Assembly: GCA_001247695.2 (NCBI GenBank)
Contig: LGRX02027843.1
Location: forward strand, 38,679-102,678
Direction of reading: 5' to 3'
Length of the DNA stretch: 64,000 nucleotides
From: Cymbomonas tetramitiformis
Taxonomy: Eukaryota > Chlorophyta > Pyramimonadophyceae > Pyramimonadales > Pyramimonadaceae
The notes under the pieces were generated by a model that was given only the letters and a program-made list of their open reading frames with translations, was not told where the DNA came from and did no database searches. A program made the translations under genes and the position numbers. Every line of letters begins with the position of its first letter. Position 1 is the stretch's first letter. This document shows, in pieces, positions 34,763-44,010 of the stretch.

Positions 34763-37598
34763 ATGTCTTCCACGAAGCCTGACTCTGCGCCCATGGGCAT
34801 TATCGTCCCTGTCGCGACTGCGCCTGGCCCCGTCACCATGCCCGGCGTGACCGCAGCTTCCGCTTCCCCTCTCCCTGCTCTCGCTTCGGTTGTTCCTGTA
34901 AGCCAGCATGCTCCAGTTACTGCGGAAGAGGATGAGGTCCCGCATGACCAGGCTGTGGACGAAGCTGTTTTGCCCGCTATTCAAGCGGCTATCGAGGCTC
35001 TTCAGCACAAACAGGGATGCACATCATCAGCAACTAAGGGAGCTCTCAACAAATGGACCCGTTGGTACAATGGCTTCTGCCGGGGAAAGCCGAACATGGC
35101 ACCCGACAAGCAACCGAAGGACTTCACACCGGAAAGGCTTCGAGGTTTGTTCTTAGCCTTTCTCATGCTTGAATTACATATTCTGTATGCATAAAAAAAC
35201 AATTTTCAAACGGACAAAAGTCACGGTGCCTTAAATCGACTATCCGGCGCGACGGGGACTTTTACGATGCAGTCGACGGAGCGATTCAGCGATTCCGGGA
35301 ATTTGCACGTGAAGACGTTTTCTCTTGCATGTCCGCAGGTTTGCTCATCAACTTTTTCCAGGATGAAGACTGTCGAGAGTGGCGTGTCTCCACGAAGGGT
35401 GATCGGCTTGGCCAACCGATCAAAAGGACGTCCTTGATGAGTCTATGGAGTGGGCTCATGCGACATTGGAACGATCACAAGCTGCTCGAGTATCATGCTA
35501 ACGGGGTACGTTTCTTTTCAACCTTTTGAAACTTTCTTCACTCTTTTTCCTTTCTTCAACCTCCTCCAATGAACTATTACATGTCGCTCATGCCTGTATA
35601 CCCGACGCTCCATGCCTGTATTCGCGGGTTTCAATATTTTCAACCCCACTTGCGTGTGTGTTGACTATTTTTTTTTCTTCGAACTGTTCGTCTTCAGGCG
35701 TCCGATGCTACGTTCAACAAGGACGATTGGAACAACGACCCTTTTTGGTCATTGGCGTACAACGCCATGTTCAAGCGCTTCGAGAAGTGTGTCGCTGACA
35801 AGGACCCCCACAAGGCCCCCACCAAGGAGGACCTCAAGAAGATCTACGATATATAGCGACTTTCTTCGTCAAGATAACCCTTACGCCTACACCCATCGTC
35901 GCGGCTTTGCCGCCATGACCGAGACTTTCAAGCGTGGTGGCAAGGAATTCCGAAGTTTGACCATGGACCACTTCTCCCCCATCTCTGGTGAGTGCCTCTG
36001 CTGAATTCGTGTGCCTTTCGCCCCTTAACTTTTCCCTTAACTTTCCCTTAACTTTTCACACTTATCTCGTCACATTTAACTTGTTCTCACACTTTACCTT
36101 TGCGTTATTAACATTTTCGTTTTGGGGGTTTTCCTTCCTTTCCTACGTTACAGCCACAAAAGACGAGCCAGAGCACTACGTGTTTCATCGACAAAAGTTG
36201 GACATCAAGAACCGTGGGGCGGCTGCGTCGTTGAAGAGGACGTTGCCCGATTTGCCCATCTATTGCAACGAGGAGAACCCCGACTATTGCTTCGTCACCC
36301 ACATGCACGCAGAGCGTGCATTCCGCAAGGAGTGTGGGTTCACGTGCAACGCGTTATTTTTGAAGATCAAATTTGCGGTGCGCTCCTAAAAACTTTTCCC
36401 TCACACCGGATATGCAATTGTCATATCAAAATGCCTTTGCATACACCACCATGTGCTTGCCTTTAAGCCACATTCAAATAGCGAAGACATTTAGGGTTTC
36501 CACGCATTTTCCTTCCAGGCCGATGGCAAAGGTGGGCGCAAGGAGGCCATTGGATACGAGGACGCCCCCCTCCAAATCGACATAGCCAACCACCTGATGC
36601 AGACCATCTCCAAGAAGGCCGGCCTCTCGGACATCTACCACAACCACGGCATCCGCTCCATGATGATCTCCGCCTCCTACGAGGCTGGTGTGCCCGAGAA
36701 CGTCATCATGAACCAAAGCTCACACTTTAGCACCGACGGCATCCGCGCCTACAAGCGGCAATCGACCGTCGAGGCCAAGGCCATGGCCTCTTGCATCCAC
36801 AAGAACCTCGCCGGTGACAAGACCACCTTGGAGATCGAGCGCGACAACCACATTGCGGCTTTGCCCCCTCTCCCACCTACATCACGGCTTGCCACGAGAA
36901 CCCCGCCAACATCCCTTCTGGACACTCTTCAGCAATTGAAGGACATGAACACCGCCTTGATGTCCACTCTCCAGCCTCAACAAGTAAGCCCTTGCACCTG
37001 TAATGCCATGAAGGGTTTTTGGTGTATGCCTTGCCGTGTACGTGCCGATCCTGCCTATGGCATCATCCCGCCTTCGTATGATCCGAACCGTTGTCCCGAA
37101 CCCGATCTCCAATCACGGCCATCCGAGCTGCCACCACCTCCTCCATGTTTGCCCAAGACCATGGCTAATGTCAACCGCATCTTGGACCACCACCCTGTTT
37201 GCACATGTTCCATCATGCGCGGCTACTGGTGTCAACGGTGCCGTGTCTTGCATCATCCCAACTACCAATTTGACCCCGAGCAAAACTTCCTTCGCCATGC
37301 CCCACCCCATGAAAACTTCATCCCCTACCGTGCACAAGAACCTTTGTCTCCCCCTTCAAAACCCTCTGCCCGCCATCTCCCTCCCAAATTGACCAATTTC
37401 TTCTCGGCTCAGGCGAAGCCTAATCTTGCATCAACATATTCAAGCCCATCCTTCCAAGGCTCCACCTTCACGGGCTGCACCATCAACATCACCAACCCCA
37501 TCCTTCCTCGGCATGAGGCCGCCGCCGCCATCATGGCTGAGTGGGAGGCCGTTAGCAAGACCGACTTTGACCACGCCTTTGACCCCGAGGACATTTGA
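34763..37598 (+). CDS. Crypton-type tyrosine recombinase with C-terminal Cys motifs (frameshifted in exon 3)
   Basis: Tyrosine recombinases cut and rejoin DNA through a 3'-phosphotyrosine. Exons 34763-35144, 35339-35505, 35698-35987, 36154-36377 and 36519-37598 join at GT-AG sites in compatible phase, giving about 710 residues. After a Pro/Ala-rich N-terminus comes the core-binding part (ALNKWTRWYNGFCRG; LWSGLMRHWNDHKLLEYHAN). Exon 3 holds the first arginine box (GGKEFRSLTMDHF). Exon 5 holds H-x-x-R in HNHGIRSMMIS, then SSHFSTDGIRAYKR with the likely catalytic tyrosine. The layout matches the DUF3504/Crypton recombinase group. The tail has two C-T-C-x2-M-[KR]-G-[FY]-W-C-x2-C motifs (36993-37034, 37200-37241). 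A one-base insertion near 35850 puts TAG at 35854, so this copy is probably inactive unless that is an assembly error. Confidence 0.85.
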
Positions 37599-37805
37599 AT
37601 CTGGACTTCCGCCTTCGGATACTTTTTGAATTCTGTGTGCTCTTGCACTTTTGAATTCTGTAGCCTTCAGTAGATTTCAAATTCTGTAGCCTTGACCAGA
37701 TTTGAATTCTGGACCTGATTTGAATTCTGTAGCCTTGACCAAATTTGAATTCTGGTCAAAACCTTATCTGTAATATGTAATTTTTAACTGCCTTTTAGCT
37801 CGATA

Positions 37806-38136
37806 TTGGTGCTGTTTAGCCCCAATATTCATGATATTGGTGCTGTTTAGCCCCAATATTTCTTGCCATGTCACTGCCATGTCACTGCCATGTCACTGCC
37901 ACCCGAGCATTTCTTGCCACCTCACTGCCACATCATCATTCCACAATCAATACAGCTTAAAACTACTGCCTGCGTGGCAACCAGTCATTGGTCCTCAACT
38001 GATGTGTCATAAATATATGCATTTACGATTTCGTCTGCCACGCGACGAGCATATCCTAAGCAGTCGATCTGCCACGCGATAGAATATTCCAGGGAATAAA
38101 TCATAAATGCATTTACGAATTCGTAAATGCATTTAT
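37806..38136. promoter_or_regulatory. 3' structured region: duplicated motif and 34-bp palindrome
   Basis: GCTGTTTAGCCCCAATAT occurs at about 37811 and 37840. CCTCAACTGATGTGTCA at 37992 mirrors 34216-34234. The perfect 34-bp palindrome at 38103-38136 is ATAAATGCATTTAC, GAATTC, GTAAATGCATTTAT. An overlapping half-site at 38141-38154 forms the inner end of the terminal repeat. Confidence 0.8.
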
Positions 38137-38141
38137 GATCA

Positions 38142-38184
38142 TAAATGCATTTACGTTTCGTCCACTAAACCATGAACTTCTCAT
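38142..38184 (-). repeat. Right terminal inverted repeat of the recombinase element
   Basis: Matches 21715-21757 in inverse orientation. Just inside it lies the perfect 34-bp palindrome at 38103-38136. Confidence 0.92.
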
Positions 38185-38199
38185 AATTGTTCATACGAT

Positions 38200-39450
38200 A
38201 GCCGATGCTCGATCGTGATAGAATCAAGGGGTATATAAAACTTATACTATGCCAGTCGATCTAAAGATCTCCACTAGGCCTGCGAGCTGCGACCGAATAT
38301 TTGACGACATTTTGCGATCGGACGGCACTGGCACGATACGACTAGTAACTGAGTTTTATTTATATTCTGACGATTACAATTCTGTGATAGGGGGGCAGGG
38401 CCAGGGGCCATGTCCAGGGTTAACCCTGGACGGGCAGATTTGGTAGTGCTACGTACCCAGGGGGTCACGCCCCGGGATGTTACCCCTACCCTGGACACGA
38501 CAATTGCGTAGTGCTAGGAAATCTTGATCTTTGCGGAGGGCGTACCAGAGGGTGACACAAGAGGGGCATAATTATAACCCCAACCCCCTCGCGTAGCGCC
38601 TTAGTGACAAGTACGGAAGTAGTGCCTTGGTGACAGAGCTACTCTTGTTCCCAGAGTTTCTCCGAGCGCGGCCGCTGCGCGGCCTGCTACACGCGAGGGT
38701 CGACATTACAGTTAATCGAAGAGGCTCGGAGAAATGGACCCCATAACGTCACACGCCCTAAGTCTAATCTAGTCCATAAGCTCTAGGAACAAGAGTAGTG
38801 GCAGAGCGGACATCGTGGGGGGCAAGACGCCCCACCCTGTCTACCTTAGCGTTTCCCCCCAAGACCCAATAGGCAAAAGGGCCTAAGGGATGCATTTTTC
38901 ACGTGCCCGATAGGGGGACGGTTTCTAAGGTAAAACTTTTTGCCCACCCCCTAGTGGGAGGGGCGGAACCTAAGGTGTAGGGGTTTCGCTACCGTGCATA
39001 ATTATACGTCCCCTGTCCCAGTGTTAAGGATCTGTGACGTTAGGAGGCACGGATGTCGGTCCAGCGCACCAAGGATGCCGATTCGGTTTTTTGGGTTTCG
39101 CGACGGCGTGGCGCGAGTTTTGGGAGTAGCGTTGGCGTTTGGGTTTAGGACAGCGTTGGCGCCAGCGCGCTGAAACGTTGGCGTGGCGTAAGCATTTTTG
39201 CGCTCGCGCCAAGAGCCGGCGTGGAGTCAAATTTTTAACCTCGCGCCGTCGCGCTGGCGCGGGGGAAAATGGCTTTTTGGCGACACACGTCCGATTCCGC
39301 TTCAAGATCGCGCGCTCGATTCGGCTACTTGTGGGCGGTTAAATCGTGGCTGATTTGGGGCTCCATTCGTGATTAAAATTCTGCTCGAATGGGGGCTGAA
39401 TGGGGGCTCTATTCGAGCCCAAATTTCAGCTTCATCGGTGGCTGATTTTG
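38200..39450. other. Gene-free mosaic with inverted repeats
   Basis: CCAGGGTTAACCCTGG is a palindrome at about 38414-38429. CTACTCTTGTTCC (about 38640) and TTTCTCCGAGC (38658) reappear inverted as GCTCGGAGAAA (38730) and GGAACAAGAGTAG (38786), with GCGGCCGCTGCGCGGCC between them. The GC-rich stretch 39055-39290 has overlapping frames on both strands that I do not support. Confidence 0.5.
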
Positions 39451-39454
39451 ATGG

Positions 39455-39683
39455 AGAACCTGAAATATGTATGTAATATATATCCAGGTTGGACTCCAAA
39501 AACAGTCGGATACTCGCAGATACACACGAAGACTAAGATGAGATAATAAAATACGCCGGGTGTTTTATTAGCGGGGCGGAAACTGCAGAATGGCGGATAC
39601 TAACGTGGCACCTCAGGGCGAGGGGTGAAACAGGAGGAGCTGCTCAACCCCAACTTAGGGGTGAAAGTCAATCTCCCCATGAC
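39455..39683 (+). repeat. 230-bp direct repeat, left copy (possible LTR)
   Basis: Nearly identical to 41530-41767. The shared sequence runs from AGAACCTGAAATATG to CTCCCCATGA, so TG...CA ends are possible (TGAAAT...CCCCA). No target duplication or clear primer site was found. Confidence 0.9.
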
Positions 39684-39689
39684 ACCACC

Positions 39690-40520
39690 TCATCCCGAAG
39701 GTATGAGGTGCCATGCCAACAACAGGGTTGTGCAATGCATATACCCTATGTAAGTCCTAGCCCTGCCACGAGAGCAAATGTTACAGGCCCAAAGGGACCT
39801 TTTCCAATCCAACTAGTGGCGCATCCGCGCATGCATGGGCGTTGGCCTATAACTACTACTCTAGCGGGCAGTCTACATCATTCTGTGACACGCAAGTTTT
39901 TACAGGCTCGATAGAGTTGCGTGGAGATGTTGTGCTCCACAATGTCGTCGTGGTGTTGGCGGTACATGGAGGATGTCCAAGCACGCCACCAACCAATACC
40001 TGTGCGCGGCCATGGTGTAATGCGGCCAAGCACCACCAGAGGCAAGCGGCAAAGGGGGAGGAGTGTGGGAAGGCGAGACGTGGAAAATGCGGAAAGGGAC
40101 TCGAGCACAAAGGTGTCGAATGCACGAGGAAGTGGGGGTGGGAGACGAAGGGTGTTTCCAAGCACCACCACACCGTAGCGAGGCAGCACACAACGCGAAG
40201 GCGAGGAATGCGGTGAGGTGCTTTCGCAGGAGTCAAAGCAGTCGTTGTCGGTGGTGAAAATGTCGGAGTCGTGCTTGGTGTCTGGTGCGTAAGCACCACC
40301 AGACACCACCAGACCAAAGCCAGAGGTAGGATGTTGTCGATGTAGCCGAAGAGAGACCAACGTCGATCGAACGAATAGCGGCAATACGTGCTCGCTGACG
40401 TGCAGTGGGCATGGTCGCTGACTGCTGACTGCAGAAATCTGCAAACCCAAGGATAGGGTTAACAAATGAAAAAGAGAACTTTTCGTAAAACTAAGCAAAT
40501 CGGGCGATGAAAAATTCTAA
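39690..40520. other. Segment with overlapping long frames on both strands
   Basis: A 206-codon minus frame (39878-40498) overlaps a 124-codon + frame (39842-40216). Repeats such as AAGCACCACCA keep several frames open. I cannot name a product and favour non-coding sequence. Confidence 0.25.
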
Positions 40521-40612
40521 TTGGGGCAGAATCTGACGAGGGAATCGCCGGTCAGGTCAAAAACGCCGTGCGATAAGCCAATCCGGCATTGGAGGTGCTG
40601 CTGGCCAGAGTG

Positions 40613-40775
40613 TCGAGGGCGTAAATGTCGGTATAAAATGTCGCAAGTAAATGTCGGAAGTAAGTGTCGGAAGTTAGTGTCGGAAGTAAGTGTCGGAAGG
40701 TAATGTCGGAAGTTAATGTCGGTAGTGTCGGTCTAAAAATGTCGGGAAATGTCGGAACCAAAGAGTGTCGGATAG
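40613..40775. repeat. TGTCGG minisatellite
   Basis: About ten units of the form TGTCGGAAGTWA repeat at 14-17 bp. TGTCGG is also the subterminal word of the hAT element at 43.5-50.0 kb. Confidence 0.85.
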
Positions 40776-41228
40776 AATGTGGGATATAATCACAGGGCGT
40801 GAAGCGATCTTGTCAACGAATCGACGAGGTGAAAATAAGCGTGTAAGGGTCCCATAACCTGATGGAGAATGTCTATTCTACTAATTTTAGGGCGGGTTAA
40901 CAATACCTAAGAGCGATATTCGAGCACCCTAATATCCTTAATAATTCGAGATATCGCATACAACCCATGCTTGGCAATGTTTATTGTAGTTAGTTTTGTG
41001 TGTGGAAACTGTAATTTCTGCTACTTGGATGGGTACACCGGGCTGAAATGGCGTTCAAAGTTAGGGCGGGTTGGCCCAAAAATTACGGCGGGTTAACCCC
41101 TAACTTCGTTTATTGTTGCTCCGCGTAGGCTACGTGGTGGTCCCAAGGCACTAAGTGACAATATTTCAAGGAAGTTTTATGTGTTGTGACCTTAAGTTTC
41201 GATCTAGAGCACTTCCCTATCGGTATAG

Positions 41229-41436
41229 ACCAATCCTCAGCCCAAAGTGTCTGGAGCTCTGCCAACTTTTTTTGGGTAATTTTGAGGGTTGATAAACGCC
41301 TGTTGTTCCTACTTTTTGCCCGAACTCGATTACCAATCCTCAGACCAAAGTGTCAAGAGTTCTCGCAACGTTTTTTTGGGTAATTTTGAGGGTTGATAAA
41401 CGCCTGTTGTTCGTACTTTTTGCCCGAAGTCGATTA
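41229..41436. repeat. 103-bp tandem duplication
   Basis: Two adjacent copies start ACCAATCCTCAG at 41229 and 41332 and share TTTTTTTGGGTAATTTTGAG and GATAAACGCCTGTTGTTC. Confidence 0.92.
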
Positions 41437-41470
41437 CGCGCGCGATATCGTAGAAATGCCTAGGCATTGG

Positions 41471-41510
41471 TAACCCGCCGTAACAACGTGTTACGGCGGG
41501 TTAACCCGCC
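41471..41510. repeat. 15-bp perfect hairpin overlapping a GGCGGGTTAACCCGCC palindrome
   Basis: TAACCCGCCGTAACA (41471-41485) pairs perfectly with 41489-41503 across a 3-nt loop. The 16-bp palindrome is at 41495-41510. The core GGGTTAACCC also marks the ends of element A and occurs near 41089. Confidence 0.9.
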
Positions 41511-41529
41511 TTTCGCAGAATAGACAAGA

Positions 41530-41767
41530 ACCTGAAATATGTATGTAATATATATCCAGGTTGGACTCCAAAAACAGTCGGACACTCGCAGATACACACG
41601 AACGAAGACTAAGATGAGATAATAAAATACGTCGGGTGTTTTATTAGCGGGGCGGAAACTGCGGAATGGCGGATACTGACGTGGCACCTTACTAGGGCGA
41701 GGGGTGAAACAGGAGGAGCTGCTCAACCCCAACGTATGGGAGGCTGAAAGTCAGTCTCCCCATGAGA
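41530..41767 (+). repeat. 230-bp direct repeat, right copy (possible LTR)
   Basis: Partner of 39455-39683, with a few substitutions and small insertions (CGAA, TACTA). The pair would bound a 2.3-kb element if they are LTRs. Confidence 0.9.
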
Positions 41768-41958
41768 TTTGGGGCTCTATTGGTTATCAATTTTCAGCTC
41801 GATGGGTGGATGAATGGGGGCACTATTAGTCATCAAATTTCAGCTCCAATGGTGGCCATATCAAAATTAAATCGCAATTTAATAACCCTATGATTTGGCG
41901 ATAAGTGAGAAAGTAATTTCAGTTTCAAGTCCAAAATGATCGGATCGCTGCGTTCGAT

Positions 41959-42408
41959 ATGTCAAAATGTTCCCATATATCACTTCATATAGTGCGCGCA
42001 TTTGCAGCCCCATCGACTGAGCACGACAATACCCCGCACGGGTGGACCTGGTACCCCGGGCCATCGCACCCGCAGGTGGTGGTGCCGGATTGGGCTCCGC
42101 CCTCGCCCGGTGGTGCTCCGCCATCTCCAGATCATCATGACCCAGAGGAGGTGGAGCAACCAACCCTGAACGGGGATCACGGCTATGCTCGTGGTGGTGG
42201 TTTCTACGTTGACGACCGCTACGGAGTTGACGTCACCACCCCGCTCTATCGGGCTGGCAACAACAACATCGCTGACATCTTTACCCGACCTCTCCCTCCA
42301 CAAGCTGTTTTCTCTGACAACCCTTCCTATTATGGCCTCGGGCTGCAGTCGGAGGGCTCTGACACCGACTTCGGCTATGGCTCTGGCATGGACGAGGTGG
42401 ACTGCTAA
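41959..42408 (+). pseudogene. Ty1/copia RNase H C-terminus
   Basis: The frame ends with YRAGNNNIADIFTRPLPPQA and FSDNPSYYGLG before a Ser/Asp/Gly tail and TAA. The N-x-A-D-I-F-T-[KR]-P-L-P box is the hallmark of the copia RNase H end. The first about 80 codons are Pro/His-rich and unrelated, so upstream pol is missing. An LTR-like stretch follows. Confidence 0.75.
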
Positions 42409-42460
42409 GTTATGTTACGACCCGCTAGTCAACAGTCCCCAAAGAACTGTACCAGTACTC

Positions 42461-42760
42461 GTACAATACTAGGTGACAGATTCCTAGGTCGAGACTTCTA
42501 TATAATATTTGTTTATCTCTTTTATCAATTGACTCGTGTATGTTATGCCGGGATCTGGGTGGGCAGCCCTGTCCGAGAGTCTCGGTTCAGGCCCCCACTC
42601 AGACCCAAGTCCAATCTGAGCCTGTCTAGACCTGAGAACGGGTAGTAGTAGCACAGTACCGTGACCGTTCGAGCTTCGTAGGTTCTAGGTTTAAGTTCTG
42701 TCTTCGTAATTATTATATATCACAAATACATATCTGAAATACCGCGTGTTCTGACTGTTA
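42461..42760 (+). repeat. LTR-like sequence of the copia relic
   Basis: It contains GCAGCCCTGTCCGAGAGTC followed by TCGGTTCAGGCCCC and CAGATTCCTAGGT. All of these have counterparts in the 3' LTR-like region at 56130-56200. Boundaries are not resolved. Confidence 0.5.
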
Positions 42761-42862
42761 AGTGTATTCACGCACCCGCGATATACCGGTTGGATATCAC
42801 TAGGTCGTGGCCCCATCCACGTTAATTTTCCACTTCGGATCGTTTGTGTCTCTTACCCATCT

Positions 42863-43501
42863 TTATGTTGGCTGCAGCCAACATAAAAACCAAGGTTCCA
42901 AAGCATATTATTCATGGTTAATGATACATATTGCTCCAAAGCAATGTTGTTTGAAGGGCTACTAGACCTTTAAAAAATTGTCAATGCGTGGTATACCTTC
43001 TTACACCCATGGGGGCTTGCATAATTGTGCCCTAGAGTTGGGGTATGATCGCGAAAATACAAAATGCTCATTATGTTGGCTGCAGCCAACATAAGAAAAT
43101 TGTGCAATGTGAGCGGCATGAGAAGGGCATTGAAAAATCGAACATCCATGTTGTCAAGATCTCGAGCTGCTTTTTATGGAGTGTCTTGTCAAAACTTTCA
43201 TCCGAGTTCATCTGGACCCTCAAAATATCGATCGAGGTAACATGGGTATATGCAAACACCCAAAATTCCTTGGAAATTCCACAAAATCTCACATTCTCTT
43301 GAATAGTAACCCAAATTCTCGCCGATGATTTCGAGCGTCCCAATGTTGTTAACGCATGAATTTGTGTGAAAGAGAACATCCCCGGCGTCATTTTGAGCTA
43401 ATAAAATGTACAATCCGGTACCGACAGCTCCCGGCATTGTCAGCAAGGCTTATGTTGGCTCCAGCCAACATAAGGGGCCCCAATGTTGGCTATAGCCAAC
43501 A
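42863..43501. repeat. Four dispersed palindromes built on TGTTGGCTNNAGCCAACA
   Basis: Palindromes of 24 bp lie at 42863-42886 and 43071-43094 (perfect) and 43450-43473 (centre mismatch). An 18-bp core is at 43484-43501. The hAT element inserted two bases beyond the last one. Confidence 0.95.
43198..43446 (-). repeat. Dispersed repeat, copy 2
   Basis: Homologous to 4858-5107. The minus strand is open for 82 codons and reads GTGLYILLAQNDAGDVLF, comparable with GTGCYILLAQNDGENVLF in the other copy. Whether this reflects coding constraint cannot be decided from two copies. Confidence 0.6.
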
Positions 43502-43546
43502 GATGGGTAACAGTGTCGACATCGGATCCTGTCCGACATTGCCAAG

Positions 43547-43800
43547 TTAGCTCGGCATCTGTGTCTTGTAACCGGTGTCGGGGTCGGTGCAGGCCTTCGG
43601 CCCGCACTTGTAACCGGTGTCGGGGTCGGTGCAGGCCTTCGGCCCGCACTTGTAACCAGTGTCGGGGTCGGTGCAGGCCTCCGGCCCGCACTTGTAACCA
43701 GTGTCGGGGTCGGTGCAGGCCTTCGGCCTGTAATTGTAGTCGGTGTCGGGGTCGGAGCAGGCCTTCGGCCTGCACTTGTAATCAGTGTCGGTGTCGGCAC
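43547..43800. repeat. 42-bp minisatellite in the hAT left end
   Basis: About six units of TGTAACCGGTGTCGGGGTCG, GTGCAGGCCTTCGGCCCGCA and CT. Each carries GTGTCGG and a GGCCTTCGGCC hairpin. On the minus strand it reads as a 14-residue repeat (YKCGPKACTDPDTG), a by-product of the 42-bp period. Confidence 0.92.
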
Positions 43801-44010
43801 CGCGCCTTAGCACCGCTTCGACGTACACCACCGCTGGGCGCTGTCGGCAGGCCTACCAGGCCGGGTTGAGCATGTGCCGACACCCTATAGGCTTCCAACC
43901 GGTCAAAACGGACCTCGCCATCGGATTCGGTATAGTCGAAAATGGTTTGCAAGGATGTCACCTTACGGGGAGCCGGTCCGTGCACCGCGCCTTAGCACGG
44001 TGAGCTACGG

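Larger units (their letters stand above)
21717..38182. mobile_element. Tyrosine-recombinase DNA element with TIRs, split by an LTR element
   Basis: Inverted repeats of 43 bp (21715-21757 against 38142-38184) both contain AAGTTCATGGTTTAGTGGAC. Direct ATAAT copies at 21712-21716 and 38183-38187 flank GAGAAG...CTTCTC and could be a 5-bp target duplication, though the AT-rich context weakens this. Removing the nested LTR element (23397-33527 and its TCCAT duplication) leaves about 6.3 kb. That holds a five-exon Crypton-type tyrosine recombinase, arrays of the palindrome ATAAATGCATTTAY and long hairpins. Cryptons usually lack TIRs, so this architecture is unusual. Confidence 0.7.

Noticed and set aside
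39878..40498. 206-codon minus frame
   Set aside because: Both strands are open, AAGCACCACCA-type repeats explain the lack of stops, and no family signature is visible.
43440..43869. Cys-rich repeat proteins on both strands
   Set aside because: They are by-products of the 42-bp minisatellite in the hAT left end.
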